DNA of 64,000 nucleotides from Streptomyces gilvus (lineage in GTDB: Bacteria > Actinomycetota > Actinomycetes > Streptomycetales > Streptomycetaceae): NCBI RefSeq assembly GCF_022513565.1, contig NZ_JAKWBE010000013.1, positions 62,001-126,000 of the forward strand. The letters are read 5' to 3'. Position 1 is the first letter of the stretch; every line of letters starts with the position of its first letter. Positions 44,801 through 52,588 of the stretch are shown in pieces. Position numbers and translations under genes: made by a program. Below the pieces are notes generated by a model. The model was not told where the DNA came from. It worked only from the letters and a program-made list of their open reading frames with translations, and ran no database searches.

Positions 44801-44874
44801 GAGAGGCCGCGGCGGTGGCGCATCGGGTGGGGCTGTCGCCGGCTGATCCGCGCACCGCCCGGACGGCGGGGTGA
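41836..44874 (+). CDS. LuxR-type LAL regulator with AAA ATPase domain
   Basis: A 1012-residue regulator of the LAL (MalT-like) group. The N-terminal ATPase has VFVGRAEELG, Walker A GGEAGVGKTRL near 38-48 and Walker B TVVVALEDLHWAD. A long helical TPR-like middle (about 330-930) senses an unknown inducer. The C-terminal LuxR HTH (about 940-1005) is LTSRERDVLRLVAAGRTNRQ with helix IAEQLFISPKTASVHVSNIL. Start uncertain: ATG 41836 gives the usual lead before VFVGR; ATG 41665, overlapping the small basic protein's stop, would add 57 Pro/Gly-rich residues. Neither has a clear Shine-Dalgarno sequence. Confidence 0.9.
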   Translation: MLALVETRSVSRVFVGRAEELGTLNDALARAAAGEPQALLIGGEAGVGKTRLIEEFATAACREGAVVALGGCVEIGADGLPFAPFSTALRALRRALPGELAAAAAGQEEELARLLPELGEASGGRHDEEGMARLFELTARLLERVAAERTVVVALEDLHWADASTRHLLAYLFRTLRTGRLVVLATYRADDIHRRHPLRPLLAELDRLRTVRRVELARFNRQEVGRQIAGILAAEPDPDQVDAIFERSDGNAFFVEELAVAAHEGCRTGLTDSLRDLLLVRVEGLPESAQRVARIVAEGGSTVEYRLLAAVARLAEDDLIEALRAAVGANILLATPAGDGYRFRHSLVREAVSDDLLPGERSRLNRRYAEALEADPTLVPADERVMRLASYWYHAHDAAKALPAVLDAAVAARCRHAYSEQLRLLERAMDLWDTAPEDVRAALRLGDYCEVYAPCGCDPATAPLHFLDLMAEAAGAGRLCGERERALKITKRALHLLEDEDDPLRAAWFWVERSHLVQALARGDGWRELATAQDLVRGLPPSEVHAEVLAHAAGWAMLHEPGPDALSAAERAVEYARMVGAREIELNARLTLGGLMVGAGSVEAGLAEMCEVKDRALEEGVADVAGRAYVNLPSALDAVGRTREAVPLLEEGIAFTRKYGLLDAEAWAWANLSDATYSLGLWDAAADAAAGALRVGHSAKPQGSGAMCLARLALGRGDLSEATRQLAAARGFLGTHDPMPQHTLPLSGIAVGIAAGEGRLPDARAELARALDAGMPPGTQRDGWPLLLAAATAEADARTLPAAAQDRAAVLDRIRDAAKKTTTDAPIWLAHEKWVRAELSRAEDEDTADTWSDVVTAFECLDRPYDLARVRHRLAGALLRDGGEEERDRAAELLRLAHAVAGHLGARPLADAVTLLAQRARLALHRVPDQRPADPVEALGLTSRERDVLRLVAAGRTNRQIAEQLFISPKTASVHVSNILAKLGVSGRGEAAAVAHRVGLSPADPRTARTAG

Positions 44875-44910
44875 GACGTACGCTGGAGACGACCGGCACA
44901 GGGAGGCGCC

Positions 44911-45123
44911 GTGTTCAACGCTTTCGAGGAACTGTTCGCGCCGGGCCGCAAGCACACCCGTGACGAACAGAACCGGCTGGAGCTGACCCGGGAGGATGTC
45001 GGCGACAACGATCCGGGGCGCGGCCCGATAGACCTGGCGTCCGGAAAGGTCGTGGTGCGCGCGCCCAGGCCGGAGCAGGACGAGGAAGAGCCGGGGGTGC
45101 CGGAGGCGCCTGAGGAGGAGTGA
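44911..45123 (+). CDS. Small acidic protein (70 aa)
   Basis: A 70-residue protein beginning MFNAFEELFAPGRKHTRDEQ. It has a conserved-looking core, LTREDVGDNDPGRGPIDLAS, and a Glu/Pro-rich end (PEQDEEEPGVPEAPEEE). GTG 44911 is preceded by GGGAGG. This resembles a small family seen in many Streptomyces (DUF6191-like, from memory). Function unknown. It is 36 bp after the LAL regulator and convergent with the sugar dehydrogenase gene, eight bases apart. Confidence 0.75.
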   Translation: MFNAFEELFAPGRKHTRDEQNRLELTREDVGDNDPGRGPIDLASGKVVVRAPRPEQDEEEPGVPEAPEEE

Positions 45124-45131
45124 CCGAGGGG

Positions 45132-46304
45132 TCACTTCACCTGCAGCTCCAGTATTCGGTCGTCCCCGCTCTTCGGGTCGCCCCTTCCGTCCGTGTTGCT
45201 CGTCGTCAGCCACAGCTTGTCGCCGCCCGCCGAGACCACCGTCCGCAGCCGGCCGTACTCGCCCTCCAGGAAGGGCTGGGGGTCGGCGGAGGCCTTCGTG
45301 CCGTCCAGGGGTATGCGCCACAGGCGCTGACCCCTGAGGCCCGCCATCCAGATGGAGCCCTGGGCGTAGGCGATACCGCTCGGGGAGGCTTCGTCGGTGT
45401 GCCACTGGGCTATCGGGTTGTGGAACTTCGCGTCGGAGGACTTGCCCTCGGCGTCCGGCCAGCCGTAGTTGTCACCCGGTTTGATCGCGTTCAGCTCGTC
45501 CCAGGTGTCCTGGCCGAACTCCGAGGCGAACAGGCGCTGTTCGGGGTCCCAGGCCAGGCCTTGCACGTTCCGGTGGCCGTACGTGTACACGGGGGAGTCC
45601 GGGAACGGGTTGCCGGGGGCCGGGTCGCCCTCGGGGGTCAGGCGGAGGATCTTGCCGCCCAGGGACTTCTTGTCCTGCGCCAGGCCGCGGTTGCCGCTCT
45701 CGCCCGTGCCTGCGTAGAGCATGCCGTCCGGGCCGAAGGCGATCCGTCCGCCGTTGTGGATGTAGCCCTTGGGGATGCCCTTGAAGATCGTGTCCGGGGC
45801 GCCCAGTTGCTCACCGGCCGGCTTCTTCGGGTCGTACAGCACCCGGACCACGCGGTTGTCCGAGGCCGAGGTGAAGTACGCGTAGATCATGTGGTCCGAG
45901 GCGTAGTCCGGGGAGAGGGCGATGCCGAGCAGGCCGCCCTCGCCGGCTGCGGAGACCCCGGAGACCTTGCCGAGGTCGGTCTTCTCGCCCGTCTTCTCGT
46001 CGACCCGGGTGATCGTGCCCTGGTCCCGGGAGGCGACGAGCAGGCCGCCGTCGCCGGGGAGCGGGGCCAGGCCCCAGGGGCTGTTCAGGCCGGTGGCGAC
46101 CGTCCGCAGCACCTTCACCGAGCCCTTGGCGGGCGGCGCCTGATCGGCGGTTCGGCGGGACGGGGACGCGTTCGCCGACGTGCCCCCCGATGTCGTACCG
46201 TCCCCGCCCGCCGGCCCGCCGCCCCCGCCTCCGCCGGAGGAGCAGCCCGCGGTCAGCAGGAGCGCGGTGGTGGCCAGTAAGGCCGGTACAGCTCGTCGTA
46301 GCAC
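45132..46304 (-). CDS. PQQ-type glucose/sorbosone dehydrogenase lipoprotein
   Basis: A 390-residue lipoprotein with a six-bladed beta-propeller of the GSDH (soluble glucose dehydrogenase) family. The signal peptide MLRRAVPALLATTALLLTAG is followed by lipid Cys C21 and a Gly/Ser/Thr-rich linker. Propeller segments: GLNSPWGLAPLPGDGGLLVA, GGRIAFGPDGMLYAGTGESG and VYTYGHRNVQGLAWDP, the family hallmark. The electron-accepting cofactor would be PQQ, though no PQQ synthesis genes are seen here. The region upstream is the repeat array. Confidence 0.9.
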   Translation of the reverse strand: MLRRAVPALLATTALLLTAGCSSGGGGGGGPAGGDGTTSGGTSANASPSRRTADQAPPAKGSVKVLRTVATGLNSPWGLAPLPGDGGLLVASRDQGTITRVDEKTGEKTDLGKVSGVSAAGEGGLLGIALSPDYASDHMIYAYFTSASDNRVVRVLYDPKKPAGEQLGAPDTIFKGIPKGYIHNGGRIAFGPDGMLYAGTGESGNRGLAQDKKSLGGKILRLTPEGDPAPGNPFPDSPVYTYGHRNVQGLAWDPEQRLFASEFGQDTWDELNAIKPGDNYGWPDAEGKSSDAKFHNPIAQWHTDEASPSGIAYAQGSIWMAGLRGQRLWRIPLDGTKASADPQPFLEGEYGRLRTVVSAGGDKLWLTTSNTDGRGDPKSGDDRILELQVK

Positions 46305-46414
46305 GGTCTCGGTCCCTTCACACGGCGGCCCCGTCGGCAGGTTCTACCTGTGATACACCGCCCGCGCCTCACAGGTTCCCGATCACCCGAAGCCCAATCG
46401 ACGACCGCCGATGG
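46305..46414 (-). other. Leader/promoter region of the sugar dehydrogenase gene
   Basis: About 110 bp between the repeat array and the start of the PQQ-type dehydrogenase. Read on the minus strand it should contain the promoter; no -10/-35 elements were identified with confidence. Confidence 0.4.
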
Positions 46415-47035
46415 GGGGGAGCGACGGCTTGCGTCGGGCGCGGGCGCCACGATCGCCTTGCGCTCGATTGGCAATGGGCGCTGACGGGTGTGACGGCTTC
46501 TCGCCGGGCTTGGGCTGCACGATCGCCTCGCGCTCGATCTGCCACCGGCGACGGCGGGTGCGGCGGCTTCTGCCGGGCTTGGGTCCTCGATCGCCTGGCG
46601 CGGTCGGTGACCGGTGCTGGGGGTGTGACGGCTTCTCGCCGGTCTCGGGTGCCGCGATCGCTTTGCGCTCGATCGGCCACCGGCGGCGGGTGCGGCGGCT
46701 TGCGTCGGGCTTGGGTCCTCGATCGCCTGGCGCTCGATCGGCCACCGACGGCTGCGGGTGCGGCGGCTTCTGCCGGGCTTGGGTCCTCGATCGCCTGGCG
46801 CGGTTGGTGACCGGTGCTGAGCGGTGTCACGGCTCGCGTCGGGCTCGGCCCCCCCCGATCGCCCTGACGCGCGGCCGGCGACCGGCGATGGGGGTGTGAC
46901 GGCTTGGGGCGGACTTGGGCCCCCGATCGCCCCCATCCGATCGGCGACCGGACGCGACGGGAGCGGCGGCTTTCGCTGGGCTCGGCCGCTCGATCAGGCG
47001 GAGCCCATCGGCGGCCGTCGGCGGGCGGGGGCACG
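46415..47035. repeat. Degenerate tandem repeat array, about nine units of 65-70 bp
   Basis: Fills most of the 745-bp gap 46305-47049. Anchored on (A/G)CGGCTT, units begin at 46424, 46493, 46563, 46628, 46695, 46763, 46829, 46899 and 46966, a spacing of 69, 70, 65, 67, 68, 66, 70 and 67. Most units carry CGATCG about 26 bp after the anchor (46450, 46520, 46588, 46655, 46720, 46788, 46856, 46924) and often a second CGATC(G/T) 15 bp later. Because the period is not a multiple of three, the open frames across it are not preserved proteins. It lies between the aldo/keto reductase stop and sugar dehydrogenase start, both read leftward. No function known. Confidence 0.9.
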
Positions 47036-47049
47036 GGTGCGCACCAGGG

Positions 47050-48048
47050 TCAGTCCCACGAGCCGCGGGCGCCCGGCAGGTTCGCCACCTCGGTCAGGTC
47101 CTCCGGTGTCAGGCGGAGGTCGGCCGCCGCCGCGTTCTCCGCCGCCCACCGCTCCTGCTTGGTGCCCGGCACCGGGACCACGTGCCGGCCCTGGGCCAGC
47201 ACCCACGCCAGTGCGACCTGGGCCGGGGTCACGTCCTCGCCGTGCCGGGCCGCGACCCGGCGCAGACCGGCCACGATCGGCTGGTTGGCGGCCATCATCT
47301 CGGCGGTGAAACGGGGGTGGCGGGCGCGGACGTCGTCCGGTTCGAAACCCTCGCCCGGGGTGAGGGTGCCGGTCAGGAAGCCGTTGCCGAGCGGCATCGC
47401 CGCCAGGAAGCCGACGCCGCGCGCCTCGCACCACGGCAGCAGCGACTCCAGCGCCTCCGGGGACCACACCGACAGCTCGGCCTCCACCGCGCTCACCGGG
47501 AACACCTGCTGGACCCGCCGCAGTTGCCGGATCGTCGCGTCGTGCAGCCGGCCCCCCGAGCGCCGCCCGCCCCGCGCGCCGACCGCGCACAGCCCGAGCG
47601 CCCTGACCTTCCCGGCCCGCACGAGCTCCGCCATCGCGCCCCACGTCTCCTCGACGGGGACCTCCGGGTCCGCGCGGTGCAGCTGGTAGAGGTCGATCAC
47701 ATCCGTCTGCAGGCGCCGCAGCGACGCGTCACAGGCGCGCTTCACATAGCCGGGGCGGCCGTTGGCCACGATGTGCTGCTCCCCCACCAGCAGCCCCACC
47801 TTCGTCGACACGAAGGCGTCCGCGCGCCGCTCCTTCAACACCCGCCCCACCAGCAGCTCGTTGGTGAACGGGCCGTACATGTCGGCCGTGTCCAGGAGCG
47901 TCGAGCCCGCGTCCAGCGCCCGGTGCACCGCCCTGAGCGACTCCTCGCCGCGCTGCCGCGAGCCGCTGTACGCCCAGCTCATCGGCATGCACCCCAGGCC
48001 GACGGCCCCCACGGCGAGGGCCCCCGCGCCCATCGTCCTGCGCTCCAC
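47050..48048 (-). CDS. Aldo/keto reductase
   Basis: A 332-residue NADPH-dependent AKR with TIM barrel. The tetrad is visible: Asp and Tyr in LLDTADMYGP, Lys in FVSTKVG, His in YQLHRAD. The C-terminal cofactor region is VVPVPGTKQERWAAENAAAA. GTG 48048 has AAGGAGG 12 bases upstream and MGAGALAVGAVGLGC after it; the frame extends to 48126 but that would overlap the divergent ATG. Substrate unknown. It ends just before the repeat array. Confidence 0.92.
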   Translation of the reverse strand: MERRTMGAGALAVGAVGLGCMPMSWAYSGSRQRGEESLRAVHRALDAGSTLLDTADMYGPFTNELLVGRVLKERRADAFVSTKVGLLVGEQHIVANGRPGYVKRACDASLRRLQTDVIDLYQLHRADPEVPVEETWGAMAELVRAGKVRALGLCAVGARGGRRSGGRLHDATIRQLRRVQQVFPVSAVEAELSVWSPEALESLLPWCEARGVGFLAAMPLGNGFLTGTLTPGEGFEPDDVRARHPRFTAEMMAANQPIVAGLRRVAARHGEDVTPAQVALAWVLAQGRHVVPVPGTKQERWAAENAAAADLRLTPEDLTEVANLPGARGSWD

Positions 48049-48124
48049 CTGCTCGTGACCCTCCTTCTTACGGACCCCCCAACCTAACCTCTGCGCCCCG
48101 ACCGGCCTGACATAGCCTCCTGAC

Positions 48125-49075
48125 ATGACTGCTGACGTGTGGCTTCCCCTTCCTCCGGACGAGATCGAGGGCCTCCCCGAGGGGCCCGACTACCACTTCT
48201 GGAACGGCGAGAGGGACTTCCCCGCGGACCCCGCCGACTGCTCCTTCTACGTCGTCCCCTACATGAAGCCCGCCGAGGTCGCCGTCCGGCCGCTGCCGCG
48301 ACTCGGCTCCGTCGAGGTGGTCCAGACGCTGTCGGCCGGCATCGACAGCCTGGAACCGGGCCTGAAGCACCTGCGCCCCGGCGTCCAGGTGTGCAACGCG
48401 CGCGGGGTGCACGAGGCGAGCACCGCCGAGCTGGCGCTCACGCTGATCCTCGCCTCCCTGCGCGGTGTCCCCGACTTCGTACGGGGTCAGCAACTGGGGG
48501 AGTGGCGTGGCGGTTTCCGGCCCGCGCTCGCCGACAAGAGCGTGCTCATCGTCGGGTACGGTTCGATCGGATCCGCGATCGAGGACCGGCTCGTGCCCTT
48601 CGAGGTCGCGCGGGTGGTGCGCGTCGCGCGCTCCGCGCGCACCACGGAGCGCGGCCCGGTGCATCCGCTCACCGATCTGCCCCGGCTGCTGCCCGAGGCG
48701 GACGTCGTCGTCCTGATCACACCCCTGACCGAGTCCACGCGCGGCCTGGCGGGCGCCGACTTCCTCGCCCGGATGAAGGACGGAGCGCTCCTCGTCAACG
48801 TCGCGCGCGGACCTGTCGTCGACACCAAGGCGCTCCTCGCCGAGCTGGAGAGCGGCCGCATCACCGCCGCCCTCGACGTCACCGACCCCGAGCCGCTGCC
48901 CCGCGAGCACCCCCTGTGGAAGGCGCCCGGCGTGCTCATCAGCCCCCATGTCGGGGGACCCACCTCGGCGTTCCTGCCCCGCGCGAAGCGACTCATCGTC
49001 AACCAGCTGACACGTTTCGTGAACCGTGAACCCCTCGCCAACGTGATCCTTACGACGGGTCCGACCGGCGCGTAG
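48125..49075 (+). CDS. D-isomer-specific 2-hydroxyacid dehydrogenase
   Basis: A 316-residue enzyme oxidising D-2-hydroxy acids or reducing 2-oxo acids with NAD(P). Rossmann motif VLIVGYGSIGSAIEDRLVPF, catalytic Arg in NVARGPVVDTKALL, Glu in DVTDPEPLPREHPLW, and His in ISPHVGGPTSAF. It is distinct from SerA in this window (no ACT domain). ATG 48125, 76 bp from the divergent AKR. Confidence 0.93.
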   Translation: MTADVWLPLPPDEIEGLPEGPDYHFWNGERDFPADPADCSFYVVPYMKPAEVAVRPLPRLGSVEVVQTLSAGIDSLEPGLKHLRPGVQVCNARGVHEASTAELALTLILASLRGVPDFVRGQQLGEWRGGFRPALADKSVLIVGYGSIGSAIEDRLVPFEVARVVRVARSARTTERGPVHPLTDLPRLLPEADVVVLITPLTESTRGLAGADFLARMKDGALLVNVARGPVVDTKALLAELESGRITAALDVTDPEPLPREHPLWKAPGVLISPHVGGPTSAFLPRAKRLIVNQLTRFVNREPLANVILTTGPTGA

Positions 49076-49516
49076 CGCACGAGCGGGCGCTGTCGAGCGC
49101 GGGCGCGCAACCAGCGCGCCATCCGCTTCCGGTACGTTCCACAATCTTCCGGACGCGGTACGTGCTCGCATCGCCGCTGCTCGTCACGGAGCGTAGAGGA
49201 ACTATGTCCCTGAGTAACGAGACTGGTGTATCGTCCGGAAGCAGGGGCTGCGCCGCGCATTGTTCGGCGCCGGGGACGGACATTTCAGACTGTGAGGGGG
49301 GCGACGGGCGATGCACGGCCTATGGACGAGCGATCCGACGCGGCGGGGCCGCCGGCGGCGACCCTGGCGCACGGCCGCGCGCAGACGCGGTCACCACAGC
49401 GATCACGCCTGCCGACACGACCACCACCACCGCAGGCACAGCAGCCGCACGACGCAGGCGCACCCAGCGCACCCGGGCTCGCGGGACGCGGGGGCGGCGC
49501 GGACCGGGAGGACCCG
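49076..49516. other. Intergenic region upstream of the CdgE-like gene
   Basis: 441 bp with no convincing gene. Frames across it show poor third-position GC (for example the CCA/CAG-rich stretch near 49400-49470). At 49183-49197 lies GTCACGGAGCGT in a 15-mer matching seven of nine fixed bases of the BldD box as I recall it (NTNACNC(A/T)GNGTNAN). A GGGGGG tract with TTTCAGACTGTGAG follows near 49283-49302. Probably the promoter/leader of the c-di-GMP gene. Confidence 0.5.
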
Positions 49517-52513
49517 GTGACCTCGCCGCCGCCTCTCACGACCACTGTGGACGGAGCGGTGCGGGCACAGCCCTCGCCGGGGCGGCCGCCACGGCCGCCG
49601 ATCACCGGTGCCGGCCGCCCCCTGGTCCGCCAACTCGTCCTGGCCCTGGTCTGCGCGGGATACGCCGTCGGTTCCGCGCTCGACTGGGGTTCTGGCGAAC
49701 TCGCGCTGATCATGGGTGACTTCGGACTGGCCGCGGCGGCCGGGACCGCAGCCGTGTCCTGCTTCCTGTACGCCCGCAACCGCCGTGTCCGCTTCCGGCC
49801 CGCCTGGCTGCTGTTCGCCCTCTCCTCGACCATGACGGCCCTGGGCAACGCGGTCTGGGGGTGGTACGAGGTGGTCCTGGACGAACCCGTGCCCAGCCCC
49901 AGCTACGCCGACCTGTTCTTCCTCTGCTTCGCCCCGCCCGCCATCGTGGGGCTGCTGGTGCTCGCCAAGCGGCCCGTGACGAAGGCCGGCTGGGTCTGTC
50001 TGGCGCTGGACGCCTGGCTGATCGGCGGCTCGCTGCTGACCCTGTCCTGGAGCCTGGCGCTCGCCCAGGCGGCCAAGTTCGACGGGCCGAGCGTGGCGCA
50101 GACCGCACTGTCGCTGGCGTATCCGCTGCTGGACATCGTCCTGGTCAGCATGGTGCTGGCGCTGCACTTCCGGCGCTCGGCGGTCAACCGTACGGCCGTC
50201 AACACCGCCATCGGCGCCCTCGCGCTCACGGTGATGTGCGACGCCCTGTTCACCTCGCCGCTGCTGCGCGACCACTACCACTCGGGCCAGTTGCTCGACG
50301 CGGGCTGGTTCGCCGGTTCGCTGCTCTTCGCGTACGCCCCCTGGGCCGCGCCCCGGCACACGCGCGCGGAGGAGGACGAAGGGCACACGCGCGTGGTGCA
50401 CGAGCACCTGCCGGGCCGGCGCGGCGGCGCCCACCCGCCCCACGCGCCCGCGCAGGGTGACGACCACAGCCGGTACCCGGCCGCCCGGCCCATCGCCGGT
50501 TCCCTGGCCGCCCTCACGCCCTACCTCGCCGCCGCCGTCTGCACCCTGGGGATCCTCTACAACGTCCTCAACGGCCGCAGCGTCGACCGCGTCGTGCTCA
50601 TCACCGGCGGCACGGTGGTGCTCGCCCTCGTGATGCGCCAGGGCATCATGCTCCTCGACAACATCACCCTCACCCAGGAACTCGCGCAGAAGGAGAACCA
50701 CTTCCGCTCCCTGGTGCAGGGCTCCAGCGACGTCATCATGATCGCCGCGCCCAGCGGCGTCCTGAGGTACGTCTCCCCGGCCGCCGCCGGGGTCTACGGA
50801 CGCCCCGCCGAGGAACTGGTGGGCAGCGAACTGGCCAGTCTCATCCACCCGGAGGACCTGGGCTGCGTGGTGCACGAGGTGCGCCGCTTCCTTGCCGCCA
50901 GCCCCCATGAGGAACCCACCACCCGCATCGAGTGCCGCTTCCGCTCCGGTGACGGCGGCTGGCTCAACGTCGAGTCCACCGTCAACCGCCACCACGGCGG
51001 GCTCATCTTCAACAGCCGGGACGTGACCGAAAGAGTGCGGCTGCAGGCGCAGCTGCAGCACAACGCCGAGCACGACCCGCTCACCGACCTGCCCAACCGC
51101 GCCCTGTTCACCAAGCGGGTCCAGCAGGCCGTGTCCGGCCGTCGCGCCTCCGACCGGGGCGCCCATCTGCGCGGCACGGCCGTCCTCTTCATCGACCTCG
51201 ACGGCTTCAAGGCCGTCAACGACACGATCGGGCACCAGGCCGGGGACGAACTGCTCGTCCAGGCCGCCCGCAGACTCCAGGACGCGGTCCGGCACGGCGA
51301 CACCGCGTCCCGGCTGGGCGGCGACGAGTTCGCGGCCCTGATCGTCGGCGACGGCGCCCAGGACCGTACCGCGCGCGAACGTCACATCCTGGAGCTCGCC
51401 GACCGCCTCAGGATCACGCTCTCGCAGCCGTACCTCATCGGCGGCAACGATGTCCGCGTGGCCGCCTCCATCGGCGTCGCCTTCGCCGAACCCGGCCTCG
51501 GCGCGGGCGAGTTGCTGCGCAACGCCGACCTCGCCATGTACCGCGCCAAGGCGGGCGGCAAGGGCCGCGTCGAGCTGTACGCGCCCCAGATGCAGCAGGA
51601 CGTCGTACGCAAGGCGGAGCTGGCCACGCGCCTGCGTGCCGCGCTGCACGACGGCGAGTTCACGCTGCTGCACCAGCCCGTGGTCAATCTGGAGGACGGC
51701 CGGATCGCATCGGTCGAGGCGCAGGCGCGCTGGCGGTCCTCGCAGGGGGTGCTGTTCACCCCGGCCGAGTTCCTGCGGGTCACCGAGGACAACGACCGGA
51801 CGGCCGAGCTCGGCCGCTGGCTGCTGGAGGAGGCCGTCGAACAGGCCGCCGAGCGCACCGCGACGGGGCTCGCCGTGCCCGTCGCGGTCCGGGTCGGCGC
51901 CCGGCGCCTGCTGGACCGCTCGATGCCGGCCGGTTCGATCGAGGCCCTGCTGACCCGGCACGGGCTGCCGTCCGGGTCCCTGGTGATCGAGCTGTGCGAC
52001 ATGGATCCGCGGGTCTCCCTGGACGAGTTGGAGCGCAGACTGGGCGCCCTGCGCCGGCACGGCGTACGGATCGCGCTGGACGGCTTCGGCAGCGGCTACG
52101 CGGCGATCACGGCACTGCGCAGACTCCCCGTCGACATACTGAAGCTCGACCGAGGGCTGGTCGAGGGCGTCGTCGAGTCCGCGCGGCTGCACAAGATCAC
52201 CAGCGGGCTGCTCAGAATCGCCACCGATCTCGGGCTGCAGTCCGTGGCCGACGGCGTGGATCTGCCCGAACAGGTCGTCACCCTGCGCGCGATGGGCTGC
52301 ACCCATGGACAGGGCATGGCGTTCTCGGGCCCGTTGGACGAGTACCGGTTGCGCAGAGCGCTCGGATCCGGCCGCTATCCGGTTCCGCACGGCCCCATCG
52401 AGCCCGCCTACGCGGGCGGCGGGGCGGGGGTGTACACAGGGGGTATGGCAGCCGTTCTGGGAGGCGGAACCGCTCTGCGCTCACATAATGAGACTCCCGT
52501 CCCACCCACTTGA
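49517..52513 (+). CDS. cdgE: Membrane PAS-GGDEF-EAL protein (CdgE-like diguanylate cyclase)
   Basis: A 998-residue protein with about eight N-terminal membrane helices (45-300), a Arg/His-rich loop, a further helix pair, a PAS domain (about 395-500, FRSLVQGSSDVIMIAAPSGV), GGDEF and EAL domains. GGDEF is intact (RLGGDEFAAL, G601-602). The EAL domain is degenerate: EAQ at 734-736 instead of EAL, IELCD for EITE and LDGFGSGYAA for DDFGTGYSS. It probably makes c-di-GMP and lacks hydrolysis. GTG 49517 has GGGAGGA just upstream; ATG 49322 would add 65 low-complexity residues. Symbol from recalled synteny with cdgE. Confidence 0.85.
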   Translation: MTSPPPLTTTVDGAVRAQPSPGRPPRPPITGAGRPLVRQLVLALVCAGYAVGSALDWGSGELALIMGDFGLAAAAGTAAVSCFLYARNRRVRFRPAWLLFALSSTMTALGNAVWGWYEVVLDEPVPSPSYADLFFLCFAPPAIVGLLVLAKRPVTKAGWVCLALDAWLIGGSLLTLSWSLALAQAAKFDGPSVAQTALSLAYPLLDIVLVSMVLALHFRRSAVNRTAVNTAIGALALTVMCDALFTSPLLRDHYHSGQLLDAGWFAGSLLFAYAPWAAPRHTRAEEDEGHTRVVHEHLPGRRGGAHPPHAPAQGDDHSRYPAARPIAGSLAALTPYLAAAVCTLGILYNVLNGRSVDRVVLITGGTVVLALVMRQGIMLLDNITLTQELAQKENHFRSLVQGSSDVIMIAAPSGVLRYVSPAAAGVYGRPAEELVGSELASLIHPEDLGCVVHEVRRFLAASPHEEPTTRIECRFRSGDGGWLNVESTVNRHHGGLIFNSRDVTERVRLQAQLQHNAEHDPLTDLPNRALFTKRVQQAVSGRRASDRGAHLRGTAVLFIDLDGFKAVNDTIGHQAGDELLVQAARRLQDAVRHGDTASRLGGDEFAALIVGDGAQDRTARERHILELADRLRITLSQPYLIGGNDVRVAASIGVAFAEPGLGAGELLRNADLAMYRAKAGGKGRVELYAPQMQQDVVRKAELATRLRAALHDGEFTLLHQPVVNLEDGRIASVEAQARWRSSQGVLFTPAEFLRVTEDNDRTAELGRWLLEEAVEQAAERTATGLAVPVAVRVGARRLLDRSMPAGSIEALLTRHGLPSGSLVIELCDMDPRVSLDELERRLGALRRHGVRIALDGFGSGYAAITALRRLPVDILKLDRGLVEGVVESARLHKITSGLLRIATDLGLQSVADGVDLPEQVVTLRAMGCTHGQGMAFSGPLDEYRLRRALGSGRYPVPHGPIEPAYAGGGAGVYTGGMAAVLGGGTALRSHNETPVPPT

Positions 52514-52546
52514 CACGTGGTGCGCGTCGGGGGGAGGGTCAGTGCC

Positions 52547-52588
52547 ATGCGCACCCGAATTCTCGTACTTGGAAAGCGCGTCGGCTGA
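52547..52588 (+). CDS. ilvB leader peptide (13 aa)
   Basis: ATG at 52547 encodes MRTRILVLGKRVG and stops at 52586-52588. Five of 13 residues are branched-chain: Ile, Leu, Val, Leu and a later Val, with four in a row. GGGGGAGGG sits about 10 bases upstream. The stop lies next to the pause hairpin, as in a classic attenuator: ribosome stalling at scarce Ile/Leu/Val would favour an alternative fold and read-through into ilvB. Confidence 0.88.
   Translation: MRTRILVLGKRVG

Noticed and set aside
41746..45405. 1219-codon open frame on the minus strand
   Set aside because: It lies antisense to the LAL regulator, which has clear ATPase and LuxR motifs. The antisense product is Gly/Ala/Asp/Arg-rich without known domains, a usual shadow in high-GC DNA.
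46253..47034. Long open frames on both strands across the repeat array
   Set aside because: Repeat spacing varies between 65 and 70 bp, so any frame would change from unit to unit; frames stay open only because stop codons are rare in GC-rich DNA.
46415..47035. CRISPR array
   Set aside because: No identical short repeats separated by unique spacers of constant size, and no cas genes nearby; the whole 68-bp unit is repeated with drift.
49226..49516. Upstream start codons for the CdgE-like protein
   Set aside because: Third-position GC is low here and residues are low-complexity; GTG 49517 has a GGGAGGA site. Still not fully excluded.
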